64,000 nt of DNA from Magnetospirillum sulfuroxidans (lineage in GTDB: Bacteria > Pseudomonadota > Alphaproteobacteria > Rhodospirillales > Magnetospirillaceae), in NCBI RefSeq assembly GCF_018224925.1, contig NZ_JAGTUF010000003.1, positions 124,001 to 188,000 on the forward strand. The letters are read 5' to 3'. Positions 7,882 to 18,025 of this stretch are shown here, in pieces. Within the stretch, counting starts at the first letter, position 1. The number at the start of each line of letters is the position of its first letter. Both the position numbers and the translations under genes were made by a program. The notes under the pieces were generated by a model. The model was given only the letters and a program-made list of their open reading frames with translations. It did not search any database and had not been told where the DNA came from.

Positions 7882-10671
7882 TCAGCCGGCGGGCGAATCC
7901 GCCGGCGAGCGGCCGTCCTGCCCTTGCAGAAAAGCCTGTGTTTCCGCCACCGCTTCGGCTAATCCGACCTTGCGCACATCGACCCCTGGCGGGAAGGCGC
8001 TGTGCAGGCGTGACGGCATCATCGGGTCAAGCAGGACAAAGACGCCGTGGTCGCCGGCCCGGCGCACCAGCCGGCCAAAGGCTTGCTTCAACCGCAATCG
8101 GGCGATCATGTCGTCATAGGATTTGCCGCCAAAGGCGGCGCGGCGGTGCTTGTGCAAGATGTCGGGACGCGGCCATGGCACCCGATCAAAGACGATCAGG
8201 CGCAGCGAGCGGCCGGGAACATCGACGCCGTCGCGCACCGCGTCGGTACCAAGCAGGCAGGATTCTTCCTCGGCGCGGAAGATATCGACCAGGGTGGCGG
8301 TGTCGAGATTGTCGATGTGCTGGGCCAACAGCGGCAGGCCGGCTTCGTCCAGGGGGCCGGCGATGCGCGCATGCACGGCTTTGAGGCGCGAGATGGCGGT
8401 AAACAGCCCCAAACCGCCACCGCCGGCGGCGATGAACAATTCGCGATAGGCGGCGGCGACTTGATTAAGATCGTCCTTGCGCACGTCCGACACCACCAGC
8501 ACCCGGGTTTGCGCGGGGTAATCGAAAGGCGAGGCCATGGCGGCGCGCGTTGGCGGGGACGGCAGGTGAATTGCGCCGCTGCGGCGTTCCGCCACCGCCC
8601 AGCCAAGATCCGATTCGCCATCGCGCAAGGTGGCCGAGGTGATCAGCAGACCGTGGGCGGGTTCGGCCACCGTCTTGGCGAAGGGAATGGTGGGGTCGAT
8701 CCAATGGCGGTGCATGCCGACGTCGAAATCGCGGCCATCGAAACGCTCGACGCTGAACCAATCGACGTATTGCTCGGCTTTGCGGCCTTCCAGCAATTCC
8801 TCCAGCATGGCTTTCCAGCCGCTCAAGGGCAGCAGCGCCCGGCGTTCGATCGAACGGGTCAGCCCCTCGATGCGCGAACGGGTGGCGCTGTCCAATTCGG
8901 CGGCGTCATCATCGAGGCTTTTGCCGAGCACGCGGGCCAGGGTCTGCAAGGGTGCCCCCAGCTTGCCCAGGCAATGGGCCAATTCGGCGGCGGCTTCGGC
9001 CAGTCCGTCGATGGCTGGGGCGCATTCGGTTTCCAGGCTATAGGGCGAATCGGCCCCTTGCGTGCGGGCATAGACCTGCTGACGGACCAGGGCCAAAAAG
9101 CGTTCGGCGGCATTGATCGGGGCGCCGTCTTGTAAACGGTTTTGCCAGCCGGTGGCCGGCAAGGCGTGGGCGGCGGCCAATGCCGCGTCAAGGGCGGCGG
9201 GGGCTTCCTCGGCCAGTCCCAGCAAGTCTTCGGCCCGGCGCTTGAGCCCGCGCGCGCGCGAACGGGCGCCGGTGCCGGTGCCGCCGTCTTCGGCCCCCAG
9301 CAGCCAGCGCCGCACTTCGATGCCCTCAAGGCCGGACAAATGGGCGGAAAAGGCGCCGTCGGCGGCGTCGAAAACGTGGTGGCCCTCGTCGAAGACATAG
9401 CGGGTGGGGGCGGCGCCGTCATCCAGCCCGCCCATGGCCGCCTGGATCATCACCAAGGCGTGGTTGGCGATGACGATGTCGGCGCGGCGGGCGCGGCGGA
9501 TGGCCCGCTCGATGAAGCATCTGGTGTAATGCGGGCAGGCCGAGAAAATGCATTCGCCGCGGCGATCCGCCAGCCCTAACGTGCGGACGCGGCCAAGCAA
9601 ATCGCCCAGCCAGGCGGGGAAATCGCCGCCGACCATGTCGCCGTCGCGGGTGGCCAGCGCCCAGCGCGCCATCAGCCCCGAAGCCACCGCTTCTTGCGCC
9701 CGGTTGCGGGCCACTTGTTCTTCCAGGTTCAGCAGGCACAGGTAATTCTCGCGGCCCTTGCGCACCACCACCTTGCGCGCCTTGGTGCCGGGATCGGGAA
9801 ACAGACGGTCCAATTCGCCGTCGAGCTGGCGTTGCAGGTTGCGGGTGTAAGTGGAAATCCACACCGGAGCCCCGTTCTTTTCCGCCCATACCGAGGCGGG
9901 GGCGATATAGCCCAGCGTCTTGCCGGTGCCGGTGCCGGCCTCGGCCAGCACCAGACGCGGTTCGCCCGCCTGGTCGCGGGGCTGAAAGGCGGCGGCGGCG
10001 GCGCTGGCGTAATCGGCTTGGGCCGGACGCTGTTCGGAATCGCTGCCAAGCAGGCGGTCCAGCCGTTGGCGGGCTTCGGACGGCTCGACCGGGATGGTGC
10101 CGGCGGCCGGTTCGGGGGCGTGTTCAGACCATTCCGGCAGCCGTTCCCACACCCGCAGGCCCGAGCCGCGCCCGCCATCGCCGGAAACCCCCAGGGCGGC
10201 CAGCACCGGATTGCCCCAGCCCCAGCCGGCGCGGGCCATGGCCCAAGCGGTCGAGCGGGTGTCCGAGGCGCGGGCGGCGGTATCGCCACTGGTGCGCTCG
10301 GCCAGTTCCTGCAACAAGGTGCGGGCGACGCGGATCAACGCTTCGGCCTCGTCCTCGGCGTCGTGGGGGCGGGCCAGTCCCATGGCCTCGGCAAGCCCCT
10401 TGGGCGTCGGCAGGCAGAATCGCGCCGGGCGGACAAAGGCGAACAGTTCCAGCAAATCCAGGCAAATGAACGGCTCGATCCCCAGCCGGCTGGCCACCGC
10501 CGGGGCATGGCAGAGCATGGGGCATTCATCCTTGGCCCGTTTGGCGGCGGCGGCCAGGGATAAGGGATGAAATTCGCCGTCGGTATCAAGCAGCACGGCG
10601 CCGCGCAAGGATACGACCAGGGCGGGGGCATGGGGGATCAGGATGCGGGGGGGGGCTGGCGGCGCGGACAT
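7882..10671 (-). CDS. ATP-dependent DNA helicase, DinG/XPD family with iron-sulfur motif
   Basis: The protein has 929 residues from the ATG at 10671 (the frame runs further upstream without a sensible start). Walker A AGTGTGKTLGY is near residue 245-255, and the Walker B box is FDEGHH. Between them four Cys (one after ENYL, then GEC, SAC and TRC about 60-75 residues later) form the 4Fe-4S cluster motif of DinG/XPD helicases. The C-terminal helicase lobe shows GTDAVRDGVDVPGRSLRLIV and LKQAFGRLVRR (motif VI). It should unwind DNA or R-loop/G4 structures 5' to 3' during repair. The ~240-residue N-terminal extension (FICLDLLELFAFVRPARFCL, EDEAEALIRVARTLL) has exonuclease-like features but was not matched with certainty. 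It ends with a small GC hairpin. Confidence 0.88.
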   Translation of the reverse strand: MSAPPAPPRILIPHAPALVVSLRGAVLLDTDGEFHPLSLAAAAKRAKDECPMLCHAPAVASRLGIEPFICLDLLELFAFVRPARFCLPTPKGLAEAMGLARPHDAEDEAEALIRVARTLLQELAERTSGDTAARASDTRSTAWAMARAGWGWGNPVLAALGVSGDGGRGSGLRVWERLPEWSEHAPEPAAGTIPVEPSEARQRLDRLLGSDSEQRPAQADYASAAAAAFQPRDQAGEPRLVLAEAGTGTGKTLGYIAPASVWAEKNGAPVWISTYTRNLQRQLDGELDRLFPDPGTKARKVVVRKGRENYLCLLNLEEQVARNRAQEAVASGLMARWALATRDGDMVGGDFPAWLGDLLGRVRTLGLADRRGECIFSACPHYTRCFIERAIRRARRADIVIANHALVMIQAAMGGLDDGAAPTRYVFDEGHHVFDAADGAFSAHLSGLEGIEVRRWLLGAEDGGTGTGARSRARGLKRRAEDLLGLAEEAPAALDAALAAAHALPATGWQNRLQDGAPINAAERFLALVRQQVYARTQGADSPYSLETECAPAIDGLAEAAAELAHCLGKLGAPLQTLARVLGKSLDDDAAELDSATRSRIEGLTRSIERRALLPLSGWKAMLEELLEGRKAEQYVDWFSVERFDGRDFDVGMHRHWIDPTIPFAKTVAEPAHGLLITSATLRDGESDLGWAVAERRSGAIHLPSPPTRAAMASPFDYPAQTRVLVVSDVRKDDLNQVAAAYRELFIAAGGGGLGLFTAISRLKAVHARIAGPLDEAGLPLLAQHIDNLDTATLVDIFRAEEESCLLGTDAVRDGVDVPGRSLRLIVFDRVPWPRPDILHKHRRAAFGGKSYDDMIARLRLKQAFGRLVRRAGDHGVFVLLDPMMPSRLHSAFPPGVDVRKVGLAEAVAETQAFLQGQDGRSPADSPAG

Positions 10672-10846
10672 GGCCGGAGTATAGGCGGAACAAAGCGCGT
10701 CCGCATGGACTTTTCTCCGCCCCGATGGTTGAATGCAGGCGCGGTTGTTCGCGGATATTTTCCAAGCCTGCCGTCTTTGTTCGACGTCACGGCGAGGATC
10801 GACATGCGCGGGTGGCATTGCGGCCGATGAGGACAGGAAATCCGCG

Positions 10847-13588
10847 ATGAAAATTTTTGTCGGCCTTCATCCCTTGGCCCGCATGGGGCTGTTGCTGACC
10901 TCGTTTCTGGTCGGTTTTGTCTTGCTGATCGTGCTGGATCAGGTCTTTGCCCGTTTGATCGACGAGTTGGACCGTTCGACCGAGAATGAAAAAGCCCGGC
11001 TGGTCATGGCCGAGTTGATCATCCAAGACATCGGCCGGATGGAATCGTCCTTGTACCAGATGGCCTCGGCCCGCCATCCGCTGGCCCTGGAACGTTTGCG
11101 CGACGAGGCCAAGCAGCATGTGCTGGCCTTGGGGCGACGGCTTGATGTTCTGGAGATCGGGGGCGTCGCCGAGGAAGTGATCCGTCTCAATATGGGCGGA
11201 CGCGACGAGATGATCCGGTCTATCGCGTTTCGGCCAACCGCCGACAGCCAGGATTTCCTGCCTGAGATCGTCGAATTGCGGACCAAGCTGTTCGATATCG
11301 ACCTGAAGATAAATCAGGCCAATGCCCTGTTAACCCGCCGCAATGGTTTATACGAGGTCGATGCCGCCGACCGGCTGGGGCCGGCGATGGCCGAGGTGGA
11401 AAGTTCCCTGCGCTTGTTTTCGTCGCTGATGGACCGCATGCGGGAAAATGCCGGGCGGCTGTTTTTCCATGCCAGCCAGCGGATGGAGGCGCTGCAATCC
11501 GAGATCGAAACGCGCAAGGACCGCTATCTGGCCATTGAGATCGCCCTGGCGCTGGCGACGGTTCTGACGGTGCTGGGCTTGGCGGCCCTGGTCGCCAGGC
11601 AGATTCTGGCGGGCGGCGCCCGATTGCAGGCCATGGTCGCGGATCTGCGTCAGGCCAAGATTGGCGCCGAAGCCGCCAATCAGGCCAAATCGGAATTCCT
11701 GGCGACCATGAGCCACGAAATCCGCACGCCGATGAATGGGATCATCGGCATGACCAGCCTGTTGCTGGACACCCGGCTGGATCGCGATCAGGCACATTTC
11801 GCCAATACGGTGCGCATATCGGCGGAATCGTTGCTGACCATTCTCAACGACATTTTGGATTTCTCGAAGATGGAGGCCGGGCGGCTGGAATTCGAGGAAA
11901 CGTCGTTCGAAATCGCGCCCCTGATCGAAGGGGTGATCGATATCTTGGGGCCGCGGCTGCGCGACAAGGATGTCGATCTGTCCTATTTCATTCCGCCCTC
12001 GGCCCAGGGGGTGTTTCGTGGCGATGCCGGGCGCTTGCGTCAGGTGCTGCTGAACCTTGCCGGCAATGCCGTCAAGTTCACCGATCACGGCGCCATCGCC
12101 ATCGCCGTCGAGGTGTCCGTCGAAATGTCCGGCGACGCGGAGGCGGGGCGGGCGCGCTTGCGCATTGCCGTCACCGATAGCGGCATCGGGATCGCCGAGG
12201 CGGCCAAGGCCAAGCTGTTCGGCACCTTTTCCCAGGCCGAGGCATCGACGGCGCGTCGCTATGGCGGCAGCGGTCTGGGCTTGGCCATCTGCAAGCGCAT
12301 CGTCACCATGATGGGCGGCGCCATCGGCTTTGACAGCCGCGAGGGCCAAGGCAGCACATTCTGGTTTTCGGTGCCGCTGCTGCGCAGCGATGAAGCCCCG
12401 ACCGACACGGCGCCGCAAAACCCGTTGAGCGGAATCCGCGTCTTGGTGGTGGATGACAATCCCATCAATACCGAGATCTTCCAGCGCCAACTTCTGGCCT
12501 GGGGGGCCGATGCGGTCTGTGCCGCCGACGCCATGGCGGCTTTGGCCATCTTGCGGGGGGCCGCGCCACCGTTTCAGGTGATGGTGCTGGACTATCTGAT
12601 GCCAGGGGTGACCGGAATCGATCTGGCGGCGATGATCCATGGCGATCCCGCTTTTGCCTCGTTGGCCATTTTGCTGGCGACCTCGGCCGGGGATGCCGAA
12701 TTGGCCGAGCGGGCGCAGCATTTGGGCATCGACACGGTCTTACACAAGCCGGTGCGGCAAAGCGTTTTGCTGCGAAGCCTGCTGGCCTTGCTGGGGAGGG
12801 CCGACGTCGCGGTCGAAGCGCCCGGCGTCGCGGTGTCGGCCGACGAGGTCGCGGCCTTTCCCTTGCGCATCCTGGTGGCCGAGGACAACGCCATCAATCA
12901 ACAGGTGGCGGTGGGCTTGCTCGCCAAGCTGGGGCACCGTGCCGATGTGGCCGATGATGGGGCCGAGGCGGTGGAGCTGGTTCGGTCCGGCGATTATGAC
13001 CTGGTGCTGATGGATATGCAGATGCCGCGCGTCGATGGGCTGGCGGCGACGCGGATGATCCGGGGGCTGGAGCGGGGAAAATCCGGGCTGGTCATCATTG
13101 CCATGACCGCCAACGCCATGGCCGCCGACCGCGAGGCTTGCATGGCGGCGGGCATGGATGATTTCATCGCCAAACCCATCGACCGCCGCCGGTTGTCGGC
13201 CACCTTGGACCGTTGGAGCGAGCGGTTGATCCAGGCCCGAACCGAGCGGGATCGCCGCGCGGCCCCTGCGGCGGCGCTGATCGACGAAGCGGTGGTCGCC
13301 GATCTGCGTGACGCCTTGGGCGATGACAGCTTCGATCATCTGCGCAATTCGTTCGTGGCCAAATTGCCCACCTATCTGGGCAATATCGCCGCGCCGTTGC
13401 AGGCGGGGGAGGTGGTCGCCGCCGCCACTGCCGCCCACACCTTGAAAGGGGCGGCGGCCAATCTGGGCTTTGCCGGTATCGCCGCCGCCGCCGGGGCCTT
13501 GGAACTGGCTGGCAAAACCGGCAATGGCGATTGCGCCGCCCTGGCCGACACGTTGCGCGCCGTGGCCGCGCTTAGCGCCCAGCCTTAA
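10847..13588 (+). CDS. Hybrid sensor histidine kinase with two receiver domains and Hpt
   Basis: 913 residues from the ATG at 10847. Membrane helices lie at about 11-32 and 229-251, enclosing a ~195-residue helical sensor region without a recognised ligand domain. Then come HisKA ([11 protein letters not shown], phospho-His about 290), HATPase with GNAVKF (N box near 405), DSGIGI and [14 protein letters not shown], receiver 1 ([10 protein letters not shown], acceptor VLDYLMPG at about 582, KP near the end), receiver 2 ([10 protein letters not shown], acceptor LMDMQMP at about 723, AKP) and an Hpt domain ([13 protein letters not shown], His about 864). It is a BarA/TorS-style phosphorelay protein; signal and partner regulator are unknown. 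It ends by overlapping the convergent AraC gene by 17 bases. Confidence 0.93.
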   Translation: MKIFVGLHPLARMGLLLTSFLVGFVLLIVLDQVFARLIDELDRSTENEKARLVMAELIIQDIGRMESSLYQMASARHPLALERLRDEAKQHVLALGRRLDVLEIGGVAEEVIRLNMGGRDEMIRSIAFRPTADSQDFLPEIVELRTKLFDIDLKINQANALLTRRNGLYEVDAADRLGPAMAEVESSLRLFSSLMDRMRENAGRLFFHASQRMEALQSEIETRKDRYLAIEIALALATVLTVLGLAALVARQILAGGARLQAMVADLRQAKIGAEAANQAKSEFLATMSHEIRTPMNGIIGMTSLLLDTRLDRDQAHFANTVRISAESLLTILNDILDFSKMEAGRLEFEETSFEIAPLIEGVIDILGPRLRDKDVDLSYFIPPSAQGVFRGDAGRLRQVLLNLAGNAVKFTDHGAIAIAVEVSVEMSGDAEAGRARLRIAVTDSGIGIAEAAKAKLFGTFSQAEASTARRYGGSGLGLAICKRIVTMMGGAIGFDSREGQGSTFWFSVPLLRSDEAPTDTAPQNPLSGIRVLVVDDNPINTEIFQRQLLAWGADAVCAADAMAALAILRGAAPPFQVMVLDYLMPGVTGIDLAAMIHGDPAFASLAILLATSAGDAELAERAQHLGIDTVLHKPVRQSVLLRSLLALLGRADVAVEAPGVAVSADEVAAFPLRILVAEDNAINQQVAVGLLAKLGHRADVADDGAEAVELVRSGDYDLVLMDMQMPRVDGLAATRMIRGLERGKSGLVIIAMTANAMAADREACMAAGMDDFIAKPIDRRRLSATLDRWSERLIQARTERDRRAAPAAALIDEAVVADLRDALGDDSFDHLRNSFVAKLPTYLGNIAAPLQAGEVVAAATAAHTLKGAAANLGFAGIAAAAGALELAGKTGNGDCAALADTLRAVAALSAQP

Positions 13589-14429
13589 GCAAGTCCCTGG
13601 CGCTGGCGCCGAAATGACGCGAAAATGCCCGTGACAACGCCGCCGGGCTGGCATAGCCGACCTCTTGCGCCACCCGTTTGAGCGAGGTTCCCCGCTCCAG
13701 CGCGGCCCGTGCCAGCAGCATGCGCCAACCGCTCAGATACTGACCCGGCGGTTGTCCGACCACCTGATGAAAGGTTTCGGCGAAGACGCTGCGCGACAAG
13801 CCGGCGCTGTCGGCCAGGGTTTCCAGCGTCCAGTCCCGTTCGGGATTGTCGTGCATGGCGGTCAGGGCCAAGGCCAGGTGCGGATGGGCCAGTCCGGCCA
13901 AAAGGCCCAAGCCGGATGGGGTGTCCATGGATTGGCGCAAGATATGGACGATGGCGGCTTCGGCCAGGCGGTCCATGATCACTTGATGGCCGCAATGACG
14001 CTGATTCGCCTCGACGAACAGCAGGTCAAGAATGGCCGCCAATTGGGAGCCTTGGCCGCCATCGTTCAAGGGCATCACCAGGATCGGCGGCAAGGCGCGG
14101 ATCAGGGGATTGGCGGTTCCGCCCAGATCGACGGTGGCGCAGGCCAGGTCGGCGCCGCCGTTCAGCCCGCACAGATCATGCGGTCGCGGCCGAGCCAACA
14201 AGATGGCCGCCGGGGCGGCGATGTCGTGGACATTCCCGCCGTGATCGGTGAGACGCAGCTTGCCATGGCGCAAGACATGCAGGTGGCCGGCCCCCTCCAT
14301 GTCGTCGGAAAACCGGGCTGGCGCCGCCAGCGGGCCGGTGTGAAACACCCGCGCCGAGACCCGGACCCGGTGCAAAATTCCGGCAAGGCGGTCGACGGAA
14401 AGATTGTGGCAGGTTTCGATAGTGGACAT
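13572..14429 (-). CDS. AraC-family transcriptional regulator (cupin_6 type)
   Basis: 285 residues from 14429. The N-terminal half ([35 protein letters not shown]) is the AraC-binding-like cupin found in cupin_6 regulators. The C-terminal ~100 residues hold two HTH motifs: [20 protein letters not shown] and [20 protein letters not shown], the latter with the typical family signature. It is transcribed away from the carboxymuconolactone decarboxylase-like gene with about 100 bases between starts; regulators of this subtype usually control the divergent neighbour, which is inferred here. Effector unknown. Confidence 0.9.
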   Translation of the reverse strand: MSTIETCHNLSVDRLAGILHRVRVSARVFHTGPLAAPARFSDDMEGAGHLHVLRHGKLRLTDHGGNVHDIAAPAAILLARPRPHDLCGLNGGADLACATVDLGGTANPLIRALPPILVMPLNDGGQGSQLAAILDLLFVEANQRHCGHQVIMDRLAEAAIVHILRQSMDTPSGLGLLAGLAHPHLALALTAMHDNPERDWTLETLADSAGLSRSVFAETFHQVVGQPPGQYLSGWRMLLARAALERGTSLKRVAQEVGYASPAALSRAFSRHFGASARDLLKAGR

Positions 14430-14530
14430 GATAGGACGATCTGCAATCAAGTAAGGACAATAAATGCTCTATCGTATGGCATGGTACGGGACATCACAAG
14501 CGTTCCAACATTCCTTCGAGGAGAAACATC

Positions 14531-15067
14531 ATGGCCAATATCCCGCTCATTGATCCCGCCCAAGCCAATGCGTCGGCCAAGCCGCTGCTGGATGGGGTCA
14601 AGCGCAGCTTCGGCGCCGTTCCCAACATCTTCAAGGCCATGGCCAACAGCCCGGCCACCTTGGACGGTTACCTGGCCTTTGCCGGGGCGTTGGGCAAGGG
14701 CGGACTGGATCGCAAGTTGCGGGAACATATCGCCTTGGCGGTGGCCGGCATCAATGCCTGCACCTATTGCGCCTCGGCCCATGCGGCGGTTGGCAAGTCG
14801 CTGGGGATCGGTGAGGCCGAGGCCCGCGATAATCTGCTGGGCAAGAGCGCCGAGCCCAAGGTTGCCGCCGCCCTGACCTTGGCCCGCGCCTTGGTGACCA
14901 AGCGCGGTCGCCTGTCCGAAGCCGATTTTCAAGCGGTGCGCAACGCTGGCTATGGCGATGACGCCATTGTCGAGATCATCGGTCACGTGGCGCTGAACAT
15001 CTTCACCAATTACTTCAATCTGGCGGCGGGGACCGAGGTGGATTTCCCCCGCTTCGAATTGACCTGA
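14531..15067 (+). CDS. Carboxymuconolactone decarboxylase-family (AhpD-like) protein
   Basis: 178 residues. The core is DRKLREHIALAVAGINACTY with the redox pair in CTYCASAHAAVGKSLG, the conserved E...C-x2-C...H pattern of AhpD-like alkylhydroperoxidases. The C-terminal half has DAIVEIIGHVALNIFTNYFN, also typical. Such proteins act as thiol-dependent peroxidase partners or have no known substrate. A GAGGAG ribosome binding site precedes the start. It faces the AraC gene divergently and probably belongs to its regulon. It ends before a perfect inverted repeat that can terminate transcription. Confidence 0.9.
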   Translation: MANIPLIDPAQANASAKPLLDGVKRSFGAVPNIFKAMANSPATLDGYLAFAGALGKGGLDRKLREHIALAVAGINACTYCASAHAAVGKSLGIGEAEARDNLLGKSAEPKVAAALTLARALVTKRGRLSEADFQAVRNAGYGDDAIVEIIGHVALNIFTNYFNLAAGTEVDFPRFELT

Positions 15068-15117
15068 ACGGAAGCGGGCCGGTCATCCCCTCAACATCAA
15101 CAAATCATGCCCTGATT

Positions 15118-15147
15118 CGTTCAGATGGCCAGTGCACCATCTGAACG
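15118..15147. terminator. Perfect 11-bp hairpin between convergent genes
   Basis: CGTTCAGATGG (15118-15128) pairs with CCATCTGAACG (15137-15147) around an 8-base loop. It lies between two convergent genes (AhpD-like and the secreted protein at 15157). There is no T-run, so it may be a weak bidirectional terminator or mRNA-end protector. Confidence 0.45.
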
Positions 15148-15156
15148 GATTTGGCC

Positions 15157-15750
15157 TTAGGGACAGGGATGGCGGGTGTCGCGGCTGTCACACAGGCCGA
15201 CGGATTGGGCGAAGGCGCTCCATTGCCGCAGCATGTCGGCGGGGAAGGCCGGACTGTCCTGGGGGCCGAAGGGGGGGCCGCGCCATTGCCGCTGCACCGC
15301 GTATAACGCGTCCTTGCCCTGGATGGCGGTGGCAAGGACGAACCCGCCATGGCCCGAGGTTTTACCCTTCGAGCATGCCACCGAGACGGTGGCCATGGGG
15401 TAGCCGTTGACCGGTCGTTCGCTGATCGGGCCGGGGCCGGCGGCCTCGCAGGCGTCGCGGGAATATTGGACGATGCTTTCGGCGAATTGGCGGGCCGATT
15501 GGGTCGAATGCGGATAGATCTGCACGGTCAAAATCTCGGTCCAGGATTTTTCGTCCTGGCCGGGCGGATAAAGCCGGGTCACGATCATCTTTTCGCTGCG
15601 TTGCAATTGCACCGGCGCCCAACCTGTCGGCGGCACCAAAAGCAGACGCTCGCCCGGGGCGTTGGCGTCGGCGGCCGACGCGGCGGCGGTTCCGGCGGCG
15701 ATAATGGCCAGCAGCAAAAAAGAGGCAAGGTTCCTGGCGCGCATGGTCAT
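15157..15750 (-). CDS. Secreted protein of unknown function
   Basis: 197 residues starting with a signal peptide (NLASFLLLAIIAAGTAAASA, cleavage after ASA). The mature part contains WAPVQLQRSEKMIVTRLYPP, WTEILTVQIYP and YPMATVSVACSKG, a pattern I recognise only as conserved hypothetical periplasmic proteins of alphaproteobacteria. Four Cys in the mature part may form disulfides. Two possible ATGs (15750 and 15744); the second has AGGA at 8 bases and may be the real start. It follows mutY by 10 bases on the same strand, so it is probably in the mutY operon. Confidence 0.7.
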   Translation of the reverse strand: MTMRARNLASFLLLAIIAAGTAAASAADANAPGERLLLVPPTGWAPVQLQRSEKMIVTRLYPPGQDEKSWTEILTVQIYPHSTQSARQFAESIVQYSRDACEAAGPGPISERPVNGYPMATVSVACSKGKTSGHGGFVLATAIQGKDALYAVQRQWRGPPFGPQDSPAFPADMLRQWSAFAQSVGLCDSRDTRHPCP

Positions 15751-15759
15751 GGTCCTTGG

Positions 15760-16821
15760 TTAATAGGCCTTGGCGAGGGCGTGGCGGATCACCTTGTTCA
15801 TCACGCTGGGTAAAGCGTGATCGCCCAGCTTGTCCAGCGCCACCCAGATGCCAAGCGGGGTCGCGTTGCTGCTGGCTTTGCCAGCGACCAGACGAAGTTC
15901 CAGGTGAAAATGGGTGAAAGTGTGGCGGACCAATCCGGGGAGGGGCCGCCACGGGGCGGCAAGCGGCTGTTCCGCCGCCAGTTCGTCCGCCTGCCATGGA
16001 CTTTCCCGCCACGGGGTCGAGGGAATTTCCATCATCCCGCCCAGCAGGCCTTGTGGCGGCCGCCGGCGCAGCAGCACGGCGCCGTCCTTGCGTGCGGCCC
16101 AAAACATCACGCCGTGGCGGGTCGGGCGTTCGGCCTTGGCCAGTTTGGCCGGCAATTCGGCTTCGATGCCTTGTTTGCGGCCGTCGCAGGCGGCCATCCA
16201 CGGACAGATGCCGCAGGCTGGATTGCGGGGTGTGCACAGCGTCGCCCCCAAATCCATCACCGCCTGGGCGTAATCGCCGGGGCGCAGGTCGGGCGTCAGG
16301 CTGGCGGCCAAGGCTTTCAGCCGCGGCTTGGCGGCGGGAAGCGGTTCGCTGACGGCGAAAAGCCGCGCCATCACCCGTTCCACATTGCCATCCATCACCA
16401 CCGCCCGCCGGCCAAAGGCGATGGCGGCGATGGCGGCGGCGGTGTAATCGCCGATGCCGGGCAGCTTGCGCAGGGATTCCTCGTCGTCGGGAAAGGCGCC
16501 GCCGCGCCATTCGGCCACCACCTTGGCGCAAGCATGCAGGTTGCGGGCGCGGGCGTAATAGCCGAGGCCGGCCCAGGCATGCATGACCTCGTCGGAGCTG
16601 GCGCCGGCCAGGGCGGCGACGGTCGGCCAGCGTTCGAGAAAGCGCAGAAAATAAGGGGCCACCACGACCACGGTGGTTTGTTGCAGCATGACCTCGGACA
16701 GCCATACATGATAAGGATCGGCCGCGGCGCCGCCCTTTTTGCGCCATGGCAGGGTGCGGCCGGCGCGGTCGTACCAGGCAAGCAGGGATTGAGACAGGGC
16801 GGTGGGGTCGCAGACAGGCAT
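15760..16821 (-). CDS. mutY: A/G-specific adenine DNA glycosylase MutY
   Basis: 353 residues, the usual size. The HhH-GPD core is visible: LPWRKKG near the N-terminus, SEVMLQQTTVVVVAPYFLRF, the HhH hairpin KLPGIGDYTAAAIAAIAFGR with the catalytic Asp in VVMDGNVERVMARL, and the 4Fe-4S Cys ligands in CTPRNPACGICPWMAAC. The C-terminal part (GVMFWAARKDGAVLLRRRPP, GLLGGMMEIPSTPW, HTFTHFHLELRL) is the Nudix-like 8-oxoG recognition domain. The enzyme removes A mispaired with 8-oxoG. It starts 35 bases from dciA in the opposite direction, so the two share a promoter region. Confidence 0.96.
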   Translation of the reverse strand: MPVCDPTALSQSLLAWYDRAGRTLPWRKKGGAAADPYHVWLSEVMLQQTTVVVVAPYFLRFLERWPTVAALAGASSDEVMHAWAGLGYYARARNLHACAKVVAEWRGGAFPDDEESLRKLPGIGDYTAAAIAAIAFGRRAVVMDGNVERVMARLFAVSEPLPAAKPRLKALAASLTPDLRPGDYAQAVMDLGATLCTPRNPACGICPWMAACDGRKQGIEAELPAKLAKAERPTRHGVMFWAARKDGAVLLRRRPPQGLLGGMMEIPSTPWRESPWQADELAAEQPLAAPWRPLPGLVRHTFTHFHLELRLVAGKASSNATPLGIWVALDKLGDHALPSVMNKVIRHALAKAY

Positions 16822-16856
16822 GGCGGCAGCTTAACGGCTGGATTATCCTTGTGTCC

Positions 16857-17345
16857 ATGAGCGCCGACAAAACCGACAAGGACAAACGCCGTTACGGCAT
16901 GGTGCAGGTGGGCATTCCGGTGGGACAGCTGACCAAACCCATTTTTGGCCGCCACGGTTTCGCCGGCGGGGCGATGATCGTCGATTGGCCGGCCATCGTC
17001 GGCGCCGCGGTGTCTTCTTATACCTTGCCCATCCGGGTGCGCTTCCCCCCCAACGAACGGACCGGCGGCACCTTGGAGATCAAGGTCGCCAATTCGGCCT
17101 TCGCCACCGAATTGCAGCATCTGGAACCATTGATCCTGGACCGGATCAACGGCTATTTCGGTTGGGGGGCGGTGGCCCGGCTGAAATTGCGCCACGGCCC
17201 GTTGCCGCCGCGCTCCAAACCGGCGGCGGCCCCCTTGGAGCCCAAGGCCGAGGCCCGCTTGGATCGGATGCTGGAACAGGTGGAGGACCCGGATTTGCGC
17301 GCCGCGTTGGAACGTTTGGGCCGTCATGTGGCGGCCAAGCCTTGA
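16857..17345 (+). CDS. DUF721 / DciA-like protein
   Basis: 162 residues from the ATG at 16857. The first ~100 residues form the DUF721 domain (FGRHGFAGGAMIVDWPAIVG, TLEIKVANSAFATELQHLEP, LILDRINGYFGWGAVARLKL), which in DciA interacts with the replicative helicase. The tail is Pro/Ala-rich with a last helix, AALERLGRHVA. DciA loads DnaB in bacteria lacking DnaC; that role is family knowledge. The neighbourhood mutY (divergent), dciA, DsbA-like protein and smc is common in alphaproteobacteria. Confidence 0.85.
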   Translation: MSADKTDKDKRRYGMVQVGIPVGQLTKPIFGRHGFAGGAMIVDWPAIVGAAVSSYTLPIRVRFPPNERTGGTLEIKVANSAFATELQHLEPLILDRINGYFGWGAVARLKLRHGPLPPRSKPAAAPLEPKAEARLDRMLEQVEDPDLRAALERLGRHVAAKP

Positions 17346-17397
17346 ACCGGCCCGGATCGACGCCTAATATCCCCGCCATCGTATGATGGAGGTTCCC

Positions 17398-18000
17398 GTG
17401 AAGGTTCTTGCTTGGTTGTGTGCCGCTGTCGTGGCCTTGTCCGCTCCTGTTGCCTGGGCCGCTGGAAAAGATGACAGCTTCCCCATCGATCAGGTGCAGG
17501 GAAAGGCTGACGCGCCGGTGACCATCATCGAATACGCGTCCACCACCTGCGGCCATTGCGCCAATTTCCACAAGACCACCCTGCCCGAGATCAAGAAGAA
17601 CTGGGTCGACACCGGCAAGGCCAAGCTGATCTATCGCGATTTCCCCACCGGTCCGGCGGGGTTGTCCATCGGCGCCTCGATGATCGCCCATTGCGCCGGT
17701 CCCGAACGCTATTTCGGCGTGCTGGCCCTGATCATGGAGCAGCAGGACAAGTGGCTGGGCTCGAAGGATCCGCTGGACGGGCTGAAAAAGACCGTGCGCT
17801 TGGCCGGATTGAGCAGCACCGATGTGGATGCCTGCTTGCAGCGTCAGGATCTGTTCGACGGCATTCAGGCGCGGGCTGAACATGGCAACAAGCAATTCGG
17901 CATCGATTCCACCCCGTCCTTCGTCATCAACGGCAAGGTCGCGGTGGGCGCCAAGTCCTATGAGGACATGAACAAGCTGTTGATGGACGCCGCCAAGTAA
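17398..18000 (+). CDS. DsbA-family thiol:disulfide oxidoreductase, secreted
   Basis: The start is put at the GTG at 17398, which has GGAGG 5 bases upstream; the in-frame ATGs at 17383/17386 lie before that site. The 200-residue product has a signal peptide (WLCAAVVALSAPVAWA), then a thioredoxin fold with the active site CGHC in EYASTTCGHCANFHKTTLPE. The C-terminal part has the cis-Pro loop GIDSTPSFVINGKVAVG. This is the DsbA/Com1 subgroup acting in periplasmic disulfide formation or isomerisation. It lies between dciA and smc, 25 bases ahead of the latter. Confidence 0.92.
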   Translation: MKVLAWLCAAVVALSAPVAWAAGKDDSFPIDQVQGKADAPVTIIEYASTTCGHCANFHKTTLPEIKKNWVDTGKAKLIYRDFPTGPAGLSIGASMIAHCAGPERYFGVLALIMEQQDKWLGSKDPLDGLKKTVRLAGLSSTDVDACLQRQDLFDGIQARAEHGNKQFGIDSTPSFVINGKVAVGAKSYEDMNKLLMDAAK

Positions 18001-18025
18001 GGCCGGCGCTGGGGGCGCGGAACCG